Below are positions 35,076-45,717 of a stretch of 64,000 nucleotides of DNA, one piece after another (within the stretch, counting starts at the first letter, position 1; every line of letters starts with the position of its first letter). Source of the DNA: Hoyosella levis (GTDB taxonomy: Bacteria; Actinomycetota; Actinomycetes; Mycobacteriales; Mycobacteriaceae); NCBI RefSeq assembly GCF_026008515.1, contig NZ_BQYM01000011.1, forward strand, positions 1 to 64,000. Reading direction: 5' to 3'. Under the pieces are notes generated by a model. It was not told the origin of the DNA, made no database searches, and was given only the letters and a program-made list of their open reading frames with translations. Position numbers and translations under genes: made by a program.

Positions 35076-35139
35076 TCTGCGAGCGAAAGTCAACAGATGT
35101 CCGAATTCGGTGGCTAGTTTGTTGACTTTCGCTCGCAGA
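35076..35139. repeat. Perfect 20-bp inverted repeat
   Basis: The arm 35076-35095 (TCTGCGAGCGAAAGTCAACA) is exactly complementary to 35120-35139, with a 24-bp centre. It lies 36 bp past the CYTH-CHAD stop and 46 bp before the start of the next minus-strand gene. No T-run follows on either strand. It could terminate the CHAD transcript or be a mobile or regulatory palindrome. Confidence 0.85.
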
Positions 35140-35175
35140 TTCCCTGGAACAAGCCGGAACGAGGCCGACGCCCCA

Positions 35176-36777
35176 CTAGAGCTTGCGCACAGCCTTGCGG
35201 AGCTTCTTCCAAGCAGGCTTGAAGCGTGCCTCGGCGATGTCCGCGAGCGCTTGCTCGTATCCGGCAAGGCGGGCGAGCTCGACAGCGGGAACGCCGAGCG
35301 CGGCCGCGCGCCCCGAGTAGTCATCGAGCAAAGCCCGGGTGATCACGCCATCCTGGTGCTCCCCGAGGATCTCCTGCACATCCTCGGCGGCGTTGCGCAC
35401 GCGCTTGATGCGCTTGAGCGGCTTTTTCCCTACGTGCTTCTTGTCGGCCACCTCGGCGGCGTAGCGCAGCCGCTTCGATTCCTTGCGCACGGTGTGCAGC
35501 AGCGGATCGCGTTCTTCCTGGCTGGCTGCTGCCGCTGCGTCGCGGACGTGCCCGCGGGCTCGCCGAAAGAGGTGCAGGAGCGCCTTGTTGATGATCTCCT
35601 CGGCATGGTCCTCGGCCTTGCGGCTGAACGACTCGGCGCGCAGCAGCGAATCGAGCGAGGCGAGCAGCGCGAAGTACCGGTCGGAGCGGAGCGCTTCGGC
35701 GACCGCGGCGAAGGAAGCGTCGAACGTTTCCTGCTGCGCGCGCAGCAGGCTCTTGCGCGTCGCGGCTGCGATGGTTCCGGCTGGCTGCTCATCGATCAAG
35801 CCAGCGAGGCGGCGCTGCATCACCTCGGCGTCGCGCGCGTCGCCGAGTACCCTGGCGAGCCATTTCAGCTCGGACTCCACCGGATCGGTGCGGGTGCGGT
35901 CCAGAATCGGCCGGTACGCCCGGAGCACGCTGCGCATGCGGCGGGCGGCCACGCGCATCTGGTGGATCGCGTCAGGAGCGTTGGCGCGGACGAGGGGGTC
36001 GTGCACCAGGAATGCCGCGCGATGGGCGCGCAGCGTGTTCACGGCGAGCGCGCCAGCTGTTCCGCGGGAAAACCGGGCCTCCTCCGGAGCAGAGGCATCA
36101 GGATCGGCCACCGCAGCAGCAGCGTCATCGGTACCTGCGTCGTCGCCCTCGCCCTCCGCGGGCGCGTCGGTGAGCGAGCCGATGGTGCGGGCGAGCTTGG
36201 ACGGGCAGGGCGAATCGTGCGCGCCGGCGGCGAGGAGCCGGTCCCGGATCGCGGCGAGCAGTTCCTCGTCGCCGGTGATGAGCTCGGCCTCCCACTCCCG
36301 CCAGTGCGTCTCGTGGCGATGGCCTGGCCGGACGGAGAGCCCGGTGACGTGGTCGTCGGTGACCTCGGCGAGCGCTTTTCCATTCTTGGCGATGAGCGTG
36401 GTGGTCGATCGCTGGTTGACCACGACGGCGATCGGGAGCAGGTCTTGCCCGCGAACGTGCACCTGGATGTAGTCGAGCAGGTCGCTGGGCGGGCCCGCGG
36501 CAAGATCGGTGAGGGGCGAATGGATCTCGCGCCGCGCGCCCCCGCTGCCGGGAAGCTTGAGGTGCCAGCCCGCGTCGCTGCCGCCGGTGCGGTGGCGCAG
36601 AGTGATCCGGGCCCGCGAGAGGGCAAGCCCCGGGGTATCGAAGTAGGTCGCGCTGAGCTGCGCGCGGTCGGGGCCACGCGCTTCGGCCACGCGCTTGACG
36701 GTGTCGAGCCGGGGGAACGCGGTGTCCATCCCCGCCTCGAACTTCAGTTCCCGCTCGATGGATTCCGTCGCGGCCAT
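35176..36777 (-). CDS. CYTH and CHAD domain protein
   Basis: This 533-residue protein has an N-terminal CYTH tunnel domain with ExExK (ERELKF), typical of triphosphate or polyphosphate hydrolysing enzymes. An acidic Ala/Asp/Glu linker follows, then a C-terminal CHAD domain rich in conserved His/Arg helices (IHQMRVAARRMRSVLRAY, ESKRLRYAAEVA) that binds polyphosphate. It is the Rv2226 counterpart. AGGAGG precedes the ATG by 6 nt. It is third in a panB / lipoprotein / CYTH-CHAD operon. Confidence 0.92.
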   Translation of the reverse strand: MAATESIERELKFEAGMDTAFPRLDTVKRVAEARGPDRAQLSATYFDTPGLALSRARITLRHRTGGSDAGWHLKLPGSGGARREIHSPLTDLAAGPPSDLLDYIQVHVRGQDLLPIAVVVNQRSTTTLIAKNGKALAEVTDDHVTGLSVRPGHRHETHWREWEAELITGDEELLAAIRDRLLAAGAHDSPCPSKLARTIGSLTDAPAEGEGDDAGTDDAAAAVADPDASAPEEARFSRGTAGALAVNTLRAHRAAFLVHDPLVRANAPDAIHQMRVAARRMRSVLRAYRPILDRTRTDPVESELKWLARVLGDARDAEVMQRRLAGLIDEQPAGTIAAATRKSLLRAQQETFDASFAAVAEALRSDRYFALLASLDSLLRAESFSRKAEDHAEEIINKALLHLFRRARGHVRDAAAAASQEERDPLLHTVRKESKRLRYAAEVADKKHVGKKPLKRIKRVRNAAEDVQEILGEHQDGVITRALLDDYSGRAAALGVPAVELARLAGYEQALADIAEARFKPAWKKLRKAVRKL

Positions 36778-36788
36778 GCGCGCCTCCT

Positions 36789-37205
36789 CTATTCGGGCAG
36801 CCCCACGAGGGCCGAGGCGATGGATTCGATCTCTAGGTAGTCCATCACATTCGACCTTACGCCGGGGCAGGCCGACTCGAGAGCTTCATCGACCGCGCCC
36901 CGGTTGCTGGCCAGCGCGACCAGGTCGACCTGGTTGCGGTTGGCCCAATCGATCACGAGCCCGTTGAGGGTGATGCGTCCGATGGTGCGCGTGTAGGTGC
37001 GCATCTCCTGCCCGCGCTCGTCGAGATCGGTGCACAGCTCCGAGGCGTCGGGCAACGCGAATCCATTGCTCGTGCCGGGCGCGGTGCCGGTCGCGGGGGA
37101 CGGCGTGGTGGTGGCGGGCCCGTTGTTGTTGACCTCCACCGAGCAGCCGCCGGCGGCGAGCGCCACGGGCAGGATCGCGAGGGCGAGCAGTCGATGATGG
37201 CGCAT
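36789..37205 (-). CDS. Putative lipoprotein
   Basis: This 138-residue protein has a lipoprotein signal peptide (RHHRLLALAILPVALAAGGC, lipobox AAGGC) followed by a Thr/Pro/Gly-rich tether and a small domain with two further Cys (ELCTDL and ESACPG) likely to form a disulfide. It should be anchored on the outer face of the membrane. It lies 39 bp after panB and 11 bp before the CYTH-CHAD gene. No family was recognised. Confidence 0.8.
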   Translation of the reverse strand: MRHHRLLALAILPVALAAGGCSVEVNNNGPATTTPSPATGTAPGTSNGFALPDASELCTDLDERGQEMRTYTRTIGRITLNGLVIDWANRNQVDLVALASNRGAVDEALESACPGVRSNVMDYLEIESIASALVGLPE

Positions 37206-37244
37206 GGGGCCTCCTACGGCTTGGTGGTCGATGGACCGGTGTCG

Positions 37245-38108
37245 CTAGTCGTCGAACGTGTGCTCGGGCCCGGGGAACGATCGGTCGCGCACCGCAGCCC
37301 CGTACTCGCTGGCGGCGTCGCGCAGGACGGCACCGACATCGCCGAAGCGGCGGACGAACTTCGCGGTGCGGCCCCCGCTCATCCCGGCCATGTCCTGCCA
37401 CACGAGCACCTGTGCGTCGCACTCGTTGCCCGCGCCGATCCCGATGGTGGGGATGGCGAGGGACTTGGTGATGCTGCGAGCATGCACCGCGGGCACCATC
37501 TCCATGACCACGGAGAACGCGCCAGCTGCTTGCACCGCCTCCGCGTCGGCCGCGAGTTGCTCGGAACCCTCGCCACGCCCCTGGACGCGGAAGCCTCCGA
37601 GGCTGTTCACCGATTGCGGGGTGAACCCGATGTGCGCCATGACGGGGATGCCCGCGGCCGCGAGGGCCTGGATCTGCGGGGCCATGCGCTCGCCGCCCTC
37701 GAGCTTGACGGCATGCGCCCCGCCTTCCTTCATGAAGCGGATGGCGCTCTCCACGGCCTGCTGCGGCGAGACCTCGTAGGATCCGAAGGGCAGGTCCGCG
37801 ACGACGAGGGCATTCGGGGCGCCGCGCACGACGGCCCGCACCAGCGGGATCAGCTCGTCGATCGAGATGGGCACCGTTGTGTCATAGCCGTAGACCACGT
37901 TGGCGGCGGAATCACCCACTAGCAGGACCGGGATGCCTGCCTCGTCGAAGATGCGGGCGGACGGGAAGTCGTAGGCAGTGAGCATGGGCCAGGCCTGGCC
38001 CTCGGCCTTCCACGCCTGCAAGTGGTGGATCCGGGTGCGTGTCCGCTTCGGCGCTTCCCCTGCCGTGGCGGAGCCGTATACCGGCGTCTCGGGCGATGCG
38101 TTCGTCAT
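37245..38108 (-). CDS. panB: Ketopantoate hydroxymethyltransferase
   Basis: This 287-residue TIM-barrel enzyme makes ketopantoate from alpha-ketoisovalerate and methylene-THF, the first step to pantothenate and thus CoA and ACP prosthetic groups. Conserved motifs are [34 protein letters not shown], the Lys-Glu of HAVKLEGGE, and [12 protein letters not shown]. The ATG at 38108 has GAAGGGA upstream; the longer open frame is not conserved. The position equals Rv2225. Confidence 0.95.
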   Translation of the reverse strand: MTNASPETPVYGSATAGEAPKRTRTRIHHLQAWKAEGQAWPMLTAYDFPSARIFDEAGIPVLLVGDSAANVVYGYDTTVPISIDELIPLVRAVVRGAPNALVVADLPFGSYEVSPQQAVESAIRFMKEGGAHAVKLEGGERMAPQIQALAAAGIPVMAHIGFTPQSVNSLGGFRVQGRGEGSEQLAADAEAVQAAGAFSVVMEMVPAVHARSITKSLAIPTIGIGAGNECDAQVLVWQDMAGMSGGRTAKFVRRFGDVGAVLRDAASEYGAAVRDRSFPGPEHTFDD

Positions 38109-38301
38109 GGGTGTCCCTTCGCGCCTCGAGGCCCGGCCAGCGGGTCCCCGGGAATAGTGTGGTGACACCTCATAGTCTGCCACTGCCGCGACGAAACCTC
38201 CGCCGCGAGGCACGGATGTGATGTGGATTACTGGATCGCGGAGCAGGCGCCGTCGCGGTATGCGTGGTGGTGCTGAGCGTGGCCGTGGGAAGATTCCCCG
38301 C

Positions 38302-39894
38302 ATGGTCTTCGGCACTGCTCCAGGAAAGCCCCGATCGCCCAGGAGCCTAGCGTCCTGGCGGCAGCGTGTCGTCATGGCGGTCGCGCTCGGTTCGGTGCTG
38401 GGTATCGGCGCTACCGCCTGCGCGGCGCCCTCGGAAGGCGAGCGCGATCCAGCTCTCGACCGGTTCTACGAGCAGTCCGTCGCGTGGGGCGATTGCGTGG
38501 GATTCGCGGAGGATCCCGCCACTGAGCGGCAGCTGGAGTCATCGAGGTTCGAGTGCGCCCGCGTCACGGTGCCGCTCGACTATGACGATCCGGGGGGCGC
38601 CACCGCGGAGCTCGCGGTGACGAGGCTTGTCACTTCGACCAGCAAGATCGGCTCGCTGCTGGTGAATCCTGGAGGGCCGGGCGCGAGCGGAATCGGCACC
38701 GCGGCGAACCTCGAACCGGTGTGGCGCGGGACCGAGCTCGCCGACCGGTTCGACCTGGTGAGCTGGGACCCGAGAGGCGTAGCGGCCTCCACTCCCGCGG
38801 TGCAGTGCCTCACTGCCGCGGAAATGGACGACTATCGCCGCCTCGACCACGTGGACATGTCCGAGGAGGGCATCGCGCGCGCCGAGGCGGACATGCAGGA
38901 CTACATCGACGCCTGCGCGGAGCGCTCCGGCATGGAGGTACTGACGACCGTAGGGACGCGGGAGAACGTCCAGGACCTCGACATCCTTCGCGCGGTCCTC
39001 GGCGATGACGAGCTCAACTACCTCGGCTACTCATATGGCACCTACCTCGGGGCGCGCTACGCGGAACAGTTCCCGGGCTCGGTCCGGGCCCTCGTGCTCG
39101 ATGGTGCCGTTGATCCCGGGATGGACCTCGGGGAAGCAATCGTCCGGCAGGGGGAGGGCTTCCAGCGGTCCTTCGATGCGTTCGTCGCGGACTGCGCGAC
39201 CCGTCCCGAATGCCCGCTCAGCGATGACCGCGATGTGGCGATCAAGGACTTCCGCGCACTCGTGGACCCGCTGGCCGAATCGCCGGCTTGGACGTCGGAT
39301 GGGCGCGGCCTCGGCTACAACGACGCGATGTCGGGCGTCATCCAGGCGCTCTATTCGCCCCAGATGTGGCGGCTGCTGCGCTCGGGCCTCATCGAGCTCG
39401 GCGACGGCATCGGCGATACCTTGCTCCTGCTTGCCGACATCTACGAGGGGCGCCAGGACGATGGCACCTATTTCAACTCGACCCCGGCGTTCCATGCGGT
39501 GAACTGCGTCGACACCATTGCCGTGACCGATCGCGAGGAATGGGGCCAGTACGACATGCGCTACCGGTCCGTGGCACCGTTCACCGACGACGGTCGCGGC
39601 ACGGGCCAGGCGCCCCTCGACATCTGCGCCTTCTGGCCGGTGGATCCCACCAGCGAGCCGGCGCAGCTCGATGTTCCCGAATCGGTGCCACCGCCGCTCG
39701 TCGTGTCCACCACGGGCGATCCCGCCACTCCCTATGAGGCCGGCGTCGAGCTCGCCGCGCAGCTCGGTGGCCGCATGCTCACCTACGAGGGCGATCAGCA
39801 CACCGTTGTACTGGGTCTCGACGAGTGCATCGATGCGCACGTCACTCGCTACCTCGTGGACCTGCGCCTACCTCCAGAGGGCGAGCGCTGCTAG
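38302..39894 (+). CDS. caeA: Exported alpha/beta-hydrolase, CaeA/Hip1-type protease-esterase
   Basis: This protein of about 530 residues is close to M. tuberculosis Rv2224c (CaeA/Hip1), a cell-envelope serine hydrolase. The N-terminus has a basic stretch, a hydrophobic helix and a Cys (GIGATAC) that may be lipidated, though the lipobox is weak. The nucleophile Ser is in [10 protein letters not shown], the oxyanion region in NPGGPGASG, Asp in [12 protein letters not shown] and His in EGDQHTVV. M. tuberculosis has two tandem copies; here there is one. In-frame GTG/ATG starts at 38218 and 38221, with GAGG upstream, would add 28 Arg-rich residues, so the start is uncertain. Confidence 0.88.
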   Translation: MVFGTAPGKPRSPRSLASWRQRVVMAVALGSVLGIGATACAAPSEGERDPALDRFYEQSVAWGDCVGFAEDPATERQLESSRFECARVTVPLDYDDPGGATAELAVTRLVTSTSKIGSLLVNPGGPGASGIGTAANLEPVWRGTELADRFDLVSWDPRGVAASTPAVQCLTAAEMDDYRRLDHVDMSEEGIARAEADMQDYIDACAERSGMEVLTTVGTRENVQDLDILRAVLGDDELNYLGYSYGTYLGARYAEQFPGSVRALVLDGAVDPGMDLGEAIVRQGEGFQRSFDAFVADCATRPECPLSDDRDVAIKDFRALVDPLAESPAWTSDGRGLGYNDAMSGVIQALYSPQMWRLLRSGLIELGDGIGDTLLLLADIYEGRQDDGTYFNSTPAFHAVNCVDTIAVTDREEWGQYDMRYRSVAPFTDDGRGTGQAPLDICAFWPVDPTSEPAQLDVPESVPPPLVVSTTGDPATPYEAGVELAAQLGGRMLTYEGDQHTVVLGLDECIDAHVTRYLVDLRLPPEGERC

Positions 39895-39925
39895 CAGATT
39901 CAGGTCTGCCGGGGCCGTCAAGTGA

Positions 39926-39931
39926 TAACCT
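39926..39931 (+). promoter_or_regulatory. -10 hexamer of glnA2
   Basis: TAACCT ends 7 nt before the ATG at 39939, with no Shine-Dalgarno in between, consistent with leaderless initiation. Confidence 0.45.
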
Positions 39932-39938
39932 CGCCGGT

Positions 39939-41279
39939 ATGGATCGCCAGAAGGAATTCGTGCTTCGCACGATCGAGGAGCGCGACATCCGGTTCGTCCG
40001 GCTGTGGTTCACCGATGTACTCGGCTACCTGAAATCGGTGGCGATCGCCCCGGCGGAGCTCGAGGGTGCCTTCACCGAGGGCATCGGCTTCGACGGCTCC
40101 TCCATCGAGGGCTTCTCGCGCGTCTCCGAGGCCGACACCGTCGCCAAGCCCGACCCCTCGACGTTCCAGATCCTGCCGTGGGTCCACAAGGACGGCAAGC
40201 CCCACACCGCGCGCATCTTCTGCGACATCACCATGCCCGATGGCTCGCCCTCCTGGGCTGATCCGCGGCATGTGCTGCGCCGCCAGCTCAACAAGGCCGG
40301 GGATCTCGGCTTCACCTGCTATGTGCACCCCGAGATCGAGTTCTTCCTGCTCAAGAACTCTCCCGAGGATGGCACCGAGCCCCTGCCCGCCGACAAGGGC
40401 GGCTACTTCGACCAGGCCGTGCACGATACCGCTCCCAATTTCCGGCGCCACGCGATCGAGGCGCTCGAGTCGATGGGCATCTCCGTCGAGTTCAGCCATC
40501 ACGAGACCGCGCCCGGGCAGCAGGAGATCGACCTGCGATACGCCGACGCCCTCTCGATGGCCGACAACATCATGACCTTCCGGTACGCGGTCAAGGAAGT
40601 CGCGCTGCTCGAGAACGTGCATGCCTCGTTCATGCCGAAGCCGTTCAGCCAGCAGGCAGGCTCGGCCATGCATACCCACATGAGCCTGTTCGAGGGCGAT
40701 AACAACGCGTTCTTCAATCCTGATGATCCGATGGAGCTCTCGGACACCGCGAAGCACTTCATCGCGGGGATCCTCACGCATGCCAGCGAGATCAGCGCCG
40801 TCACCAACCAGTGGGTCAACTCCTACAAGCGGCTCATCCACGGCGGCGAGGCCCCCACCGCGGCATCGTGGGGCAGGGCCAACCGCTCTGCGCTCGTGCG
40901 CGTGCCCATGTATACCCCCAACAAGGCGGGCTCCCGCCGCATCGAGGTCCGCAGCCCCGATTCGGCGTGCAACCCGTACCTCACGTTCGCGGTGCTGCTC
41001 GCCGCAGGGCTGAAGGGCATCGAGAAGGGGTACGAGCTGCCGCCCGAGGCCGAGGACGATGTGTGGTCGCTGACCCGGGCCGAGCGTCGCGCCATGGGCT
41101 ACCGGGAGCTTCCGGGCAACCTCGACCAGGCCTTGCGCGAGATGGAGAAGTCCGAGCTCGTCGCGGAGGCCCTCGGCGAGCACGTGTTCGACTTCTTCCT
41201 CCGCAACAAGCGTGCCGAGTGGGAGCAGTATCGCAGCCAGGTCACCCCGTACGAGCTGAAGACCTATCTCTCCCTGTAA
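39939..41279 (+). CDS. glnA2: Glutamine synthetase, GlnA2 type
   Basis: This 446-residue enzyme, the same length as M. tuberculosis GlnA2, has the beta-grasp N-domain (GFDGSSIEGF), metal ligands in HPEIEFFLL and HHETAPGQQEID, the ATP site GSAMHTHMSL, and the substrate loop RRIEVRSPDSACNPY. It condenses ammonium and glutamate with ATP, though GlnA2 enzymes are often poorly active or act on other amines. The start fits the leaderless promoter. It precedes glnE by 27 bp on the same strand, as Rv2222c-Rv2221c. Confidence 0.95.
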   Translation: MDRQKEFVLRTIEERDIRFVRLWFTDVLGYLKSVAIAPAELEGAFTEGIGFDGSSIEGFSRVSEADTVAKPDPSTFQILPWVHKDGKPHTARIFCDITMPDGSPSWADPRHVLRRQLNKAGDLGFTCYVHPEIEFFLLKNSPEDGTEPLPADKGGYFDQAVHDTAPNFRRHAIEALESMGISVEFSHHETAPGQQEIDLRYADALSMADNIMTFRYAVKEVALLENVHASFMPKPFSQQAGSAMHTHMSLFEGDNNAFFNPDDPMELSDTAKHFIAGILTHASEISAVTNQWVNSYKRLIHGGEAPTAASWGRANRSALVRVPMYTPNKAGSRRIEVRSPDSACNPYLTFAVLLAAGLKGIEKGYELPPEAEDDVWSLTRAERRAMGYRELPGNLDQALREMEKSELVAEALGEHVFDFFLRNKRAEWEQYRSQVTPYELKTYLSL

Positions 41280-41306
41280 GAGGATTGCCGAGATGAGAGG
41301 TTCCGC

Positions 41307-44300
41307 GTGATGGCCCGGCCACCGCACGGCCGATCCCTGATCCCCGGTCCCGCGCGCCTCGGCATGGTCGATTCGCATGCTGCTGATCGCCTCGCCTCGC
41401 TGGGCTGGGACCGAGACGAGGACATCGACCTGCTGTGGGCGCTCTCGCGCGCCCCGGACCCGGACCGGGCACTGCTCGCGATAGACCGCCTGCGCGATGC
41501 CCTGCACGACGAGTGGAGTGATCTCGATTCCGCCCTGCGCGAGGATACGGGCCTGCGCGGACGGCTGTTCAGCGTCGTCGGATCATCCTCGGCCCTCGCT
41601 GACCACCTCATCGCGAGGCCCCACTTGTGGCACGAGCTGCGCGGCGAGTACCTCGACCTGCCGGATGCGGCGGGGCTGCGCGCCAATATGCTCGCCGCTG
41701 TCGAGGCCAAGCCCGAGCCCGAGCCGATCGACGGCATCGACCCGGCACGGTCACTGATCTACCGCGCCACCACCACGGGCCACGCCGCCATCCCGGCCCT
41801 GCGCAACGCCTACCGGGACGAGCTGCTCCTCCTCGCCGCCGCGGACCTCGCCGCCACCGTGCAGAACGAACCGGTCCTGCCCTACACCTCTGTGGTCCGC
41901 CACCTCACTGACCTCGCTGATGCCGCGCTGACCGCGGCCCTCGCGGTCGCCGTCGCCACGGTCTGCCCCGATAAGCCCTGCCCGTCCCGGCTGGCCGTGA
42001 TCGCCATGGGCAAGTGCGGGGCACGCGAGCTCAACTACGTCTCCGACGTCGATGTCATCTTCGTCGCGGAGCCCGCCGACAGCACCGCCACTCGCCTGGC
42101 CAGCGAGCTAATGCGCATCGGCTCCGCAGCGTTCTTCGAGGTCGACGCGGCCCTGCGCCCCGAGGGAAAGTCCGGAGCGCTTGTCCGCACCCTCGACGCG
42201 CACATCGCCTACTACAAGAGGTGGGCGCATACCTGGGAGTTCCAGGCGCTGCTCAAGGCCCGCCCGATGACCGGTGACATGGAGCTCGGCGAGCAGTACG
42301 TCACCGCGCTCAACCCCATGGTCTGGATCGTTTCCGAGCGCGACGACTTCGTCGACAACGTCCGCAAGATGCGCCGCCGCGTCGAGTCCCTCATCCCCGA
42401 CGACATCCGCGACCGCGAGATAAAGCTCGGCTCCGGTGGGCTCCGCGACGTCGAGTTCGCCGTGCAGCTGCTCCAGCTCGTGCATGGGCGCGTCGACGAG
42501 AGCCTGCACGTCACCGCCACTACCGAGGCCCTCACCGCGCTCGCTTCCGGTGGCTACATCGGCCGCGAGGACGCCGCCAACCTCACCGCATCGTACGAGT
42601 TCCTCCGACTGCTCGAGCACCGGCTCCAGATGCAGCGGCTCTCGCGCACCCACACCCTGCCTGCCTTCGACAATGCCGAGGCGCTGCGCTGGCTCGCCCG
42701 TGCCGCGCACATCCGTCCAGACGGCCGGACCGACGCCGCGGGAATGCTCATCCAGGACATCAAGCGCAACATCTCGCGTGTCCGCCGCATCCATTCCAAG
42801 CTGTTCTACCGTCCGCTGCTCGAGTCGGTCTCCAAGCTCGATACCGATGCGCTGCGCCTCACCGAGGATGCGGCCATCCGCCAGCTCGGCGCGCTCGGCT
42901 ACTCCGCGCCCCGCAACGCGCTCGGCCACCTCCAGGCGCTCTCCGGCGGCGTTACCCGCAGCAACCGCATCCAGGCGCTGCTGCTGCCCACCCTGCTCGA
43001 CTGGCTCAGCGATACGCCCAACCAGGACGCGGGCCTGCTCGCTTACCGGCGCATGTCCGAGGAGCTCCGCGACAAGCAGTGGTTCCTGCGCACTTTGCGC
43101 GACGAGGGGGCCGCGGCCCGCCGTCTCATGCACATCCTCGGCTGCTCCGCGTACGTGCCCGAGCTGCTTCTCCGCGCGCCCGATGTGCTCCGGCTCTACG
43201 CGGACGGCGCGGACGGTCCCAAGCTCATAGGCACAGACCCCAGCGATGTGGCGAAGGGGCTGATCGCGTCCGCCGAGCGGCATGGGACCGCCCAGCGGGC
43301 GATCTCCGCGGCCCGCTCGCTGCGCCGCGCCGAGCTCGCGCGGGTCGCCTCCGCCGATATCCTCGGGATGCTCACCGTGCCCGACGTATGCCATGCGCTC
43401 TCCTCGGTTTGGGTCGCTGTCCTCGAGGCCGCGCTTGGTGCGACTATCGCCGCCAGCGTCGAGGAGCGGGGAGAGCCTGCGCCCGCCCGCATCGCGGTCA
43501 TCGGGATGGGGCGCCTCGGCGGGGCCGAGATCAGCTACGGGTCCGATGCGGATGTCCTCTTTGTCTGCGACCCGCTGCCCGGCATCGATGAGACCGTGGC
43601 GGTGAAATGGGCGACCAGCATCGCCGAGGCAATCCGCAAGCATCTCGGGGCGCCAAGCACGGACCCTCCCCTCGAGGTGGACACCAACCTCCGGCCGGAG
43701 GGACGCAGCGGGCCCATGGTGCGTACCCTCGCTGCCTACGATGCCTACTACAGCCAGTGGGCCCAGACCTGGGAAGTGCAAGCCCTGCTGCGCGCGCACC
43801 AGGTCGCGGGAGACCAGGATCTCGGCCTCGAGTTCCTGCACATGGCCGACAAGATCCGCTATCCCGAGGGCGGTGTGTCGAGCGGCGCGGTGCGCGAGAT
43901 ACGCAGGATCAAGGCGCGCATCGACTCCGAGCGACTGCCGCGTGGCGCCGATCCAAAAACGCACACCAAGCTGGGCCGCGGCGGCCTCTCCGACGTCGAA
44001 TGGACGGTGCAGCTGCTCCAGCTGCAGCATGCGCACGAGCTCACGAGCCTCCGCAATACCTCGACCTTGGAGACGCTTGAGGCGATCGCCGCCGAGGAAC
44101 TCCTCGCCGCGGACGATACCGAGCTGCTGAGGGAGGCATGGACCACGGCGACGAAGGTACGCAACGCGCTCGTGCTCGCGCGTGGCAAGCCTTCTGACCA
44201 GATTCCCAGTGGGGGATCGGACCTGCGCGCCGTCGCGTACGTCTCGGGCTGGCGTGGTGATCCAGGCGAGTTCGTCGAGAACTACCGTCGCATCACCCGC

Positions 44301-44339
44301 AGGGCGCGGACTGTGGTGGAGCGGGTATTCGGCGGCTGA
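41307..44339 (+). CDS. glnE: Glutamine synthetase adenylyltransferase/removase
   Basis: This 1010-residue bifunctional enzyme adenylylates and deadenylylates GlnA1 according to nitrogen state. Two nucleotidyltransferase domains are visible: the N-terminal removase with [11 protein letters not shown] and [11 protein letters not shown], and the C-terminal transferase with [11 protein letters not shown] and [11 protein letters not shown]. Each is followed by a regulatory helical domain. The start is GTG 41307 or ATG 41310, both behind GAGAGG. It converges with the next gene at a 9-bp gap. Confidence 0.95.
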   Translation: MMARPPHGRSLIPGPARLGMVDSHAADRLASLGWDRDEDIDLLWALSRAPDPDRALLAIDRLRDALHDEWSDLDSALREDTGLRGRLFSVVGSSSALADHLIARPHLWHELRGEYLDLPDAAGLRANMLAAVEAKPEPEPIDGIDPARSLIYRATTTGHAAIPALRNAYRDELLLLAAADLAATVQNEPVLPYTSVVRHLTDLADAALTAALAVAVATVCPDKPCPSRLAVIAMGKCGARELNYVSDVDVIFVAEPADSTATRLASELMRIGSAAFFEVDAALRPEGKSGALVRTLDAHIAYYKRWAHTWEFQALLKARPMTGDMELGEQYVTALNPMVWIVSERDDFVDNVRKMRRRVESLIPDDIRDREIKLGSGGLRDVEFAVQLLQLVHGRVDESLHVTATTEALTALASGGYIGREDAANLTASYEFLRLLEHRLQMQRLSRTHTLPAFDNAEALRWLARAAHIRPDGRTDAAGMLIQDIKRNISRVRRIHSKLFYRPLLESVSKLDTDALRLTEDAAIRQLGALGYSAPRNALGHLQALSGGVTRSNRIQALLLPTLLDWLSDTPNQDAGLLAYRRMSEELRDKQWFLRTLRDEGAAARRLMHILGCSAYVPELLLRAPDVLRLYADGADGPKLIGTDPSDVAKGLIASAERHGTAQRAISAARSLRRAELARVASADILGMLTVPDVCHALSSVWVAVLEAALGATIAASVEERGEPAPARIAVIGMGRLGGAEISYGSDADVLFVCDPLPGIDETVAVKWATSIAEAIRKHLGAPSTDPPLEVDTNLRPEGRSGPMVRTLAAYDAYYSQWAQTWEVQALLRAHQVAGDQDLGLEFLHMADKIRYPEGGVSSGAVREIRRIKARIDSERLPRGADPKTHTKLGRGGLSDVEWTVQLLQLQHAHELTSLRNTSTLETLEAIAAEELLAADDTELLREAWTTATKVRNALVLARGKPSDQIPSGGSDLRAVAYVSGWRGDPGEFVENYRRITRRARTVVERVFGG

Positions 44340-44348
44340 CGCCGCGGT

Positions 44349-45242
44349 CTAGGACTTCCCCGGAGGACGCTTCCCGGTGCGCGGCGCGGGCTCGGGCGCG
44401 GCCTTGCCCCGCGAGGGTGGCTTCACCTCGACCGGTGGCTCCACGAGGTCCTCGCGCACACCGTTCGGCCACGCCACCCGCGGGAACCGAGGCCGGGGGA
44501 GGCGTGCCGCGAGATCCGTCAATGGCTCCGCCGCCTCGGTGATGTAGCGGGAGGCCGATTCGATGCGGGCCAGCGGATCCTGCAAGCCCTCGATGGTGGG
44601 CGCGATCGCCACCATGTTCTCGAGGAGGGCGAGCATCCGCTCCGCGAGACCGTTCTCCATCACGACCCGCTCGACGAAGCCGCCCGACTGGAACACCCGA
44701 TCCACCATGCCGTCCGGGGCGAGCGCGGAGTCCACGATGCCCCCGTCCTGGATCGCCTTGCCAAGTGGACGCTCCGGCGACGTCGCCGACGTGATGGCGC
44801 GCAGCAGCGCGACGGGGCCGTACGGGTTGGAGAGCAGCGTCATCACCTGCTCGGCCACCCCGTTCTTGCCCACGATCACGTCAGCCATATCGATCAGGCC
44901 ATTCTCCCGGCGCAGCGGCCCGTCCGGGCGGACCCACTGGCTCGCCATCACCGTGACCCGCACGCCCACGATGCTCGCGCGAACCGGCAACAACGCGACA
45001 TCCACCAGCAGCATGCTCCCAGAGTACTGGGTCTTCGAGGGCACGCTGGGAAGCATGGCACGGTCGCTGCGGACGGGCCGGCGCTGGTCGAGCAAGCCCT
45101 GCTTGCGGCGGCTCTCCATCTCGATCGCGCGCCGGTCAAGCGGCCGCATCGAGGGGGCGCGGCGGCCCAGCAGTCTGCTCTTGCGGAGCGGTGGCAGGAT
45201 CTCCGGCTCCGGGCTGCGGAAAACGTGCCGGAACGGCAACAC
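44349..45242 (-). CDS. Hypothetical protein, helical, Pro/Arg-rich ends
   Basis: I do not recognise this protein of about 297 residues. The first 85 residues are basic and low complexity. A hydrophobic strand (MLLVDVALLPVRASIVGVRV) leads into helices with repeated short motifs (GVAEQVMTLL, GLAERMLALLENMVA), and the C-terminus is Pro/Lys-rich (VKPPSRGKAAPEPAPRTGK). No signal peptide is seen. GTG 45242 follows a GGGGGG tract by 7 nt; another GTG at 45272 is in frame. It separates glnE from the alkB insertion. Confidence 0.6.
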   Translation of the reverse strand: MLPFRHVFRSPEPEILPPLRKSRLLGRRAPSMRPLDRRAIEMESRRKQGLLDQRRPVRSDRAMLPSVPSKTQYSGSMLLVDVALLPVRASIVGVRVTVMASQWVRPDGPLRRENGLIDMADVIVGKNGVAEQVMTLLSNPYGPVALLRAITSATSPERPLGKAIQDGGIVDSALAPDGMVDRVFQSGGFVERVVMENGLAERMLALLENMVAIAPTIEGLQDPLARIESASRYITEAAEPLTDLAARLPRPRFPRVAWPNGVREDLVEPPVEVKPPSRGKAAPEPAPRTGKRPPGKS

Positions 45243-45717
45243 GGCAAGACCCCCCATACATGGTGACGACACGATCGATCGGCGCGCTGCGGAGCAGAGC
45301 GCACCCCCAGCTTAGTGGCGAACTCGCGCCACCGGTGATGGGCGCTCGCCGGTCGCCGGGGTGTGCTCGCGAAAGAGAGCACCAGCGGGCAAGGGAGTGC
45401 CGTCGCGGACAGGAGGGGGTGCTGGCCTTGGTGTGATGAACGTCGCATACCGATGGTAGCTAGCGGGCACGCGCCGATCCGGGATGGATGGATGCAGGTA
45501 TCAAACCATGCTGACCTGCTTGTTTGTTACCAGTTCTTGATCATCCGCGAGTGATTGCGCTTGCTGCAGCTAGCGTCAAGAGCGGTCTTTGCGTCTCTGC
45601 TGTGGACAAAACCGTAGATCGTGTCTAGCCAAGGAACGGGGTACCCCTTATAGTCAAATCCACAAGCTGCTTCGGCATCGGGGCCGAGCACACCAACACG
45701 ATGAGGTGTTATCTCGT
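45243..45717 (+). promoter_or_regulatory. Upstream region and promoter of alkB
   Basis: No gene is supported here. The distal part is AT-richer than the surroundings. TATAGT (45649-45654) is a good -10, preceded in its spacer by the perfect palindrome GGGGTACCCC (45638-45647), a likely regulator site; no clear -35 is present, as in activator-dependent promoters. GAGGTG (45703-45708) is the alkB ribosome binding site. A 67-residue minus-strand frame here has no supporting features. Confidence 0.45.

Noticed and set aside
30213-35140. Prophage covering the endolysin region
   Set aside because: Only lysin and DUF4185 are phage-like; no integrase, attachment repeats, terminase, capsid or tail genes are present.
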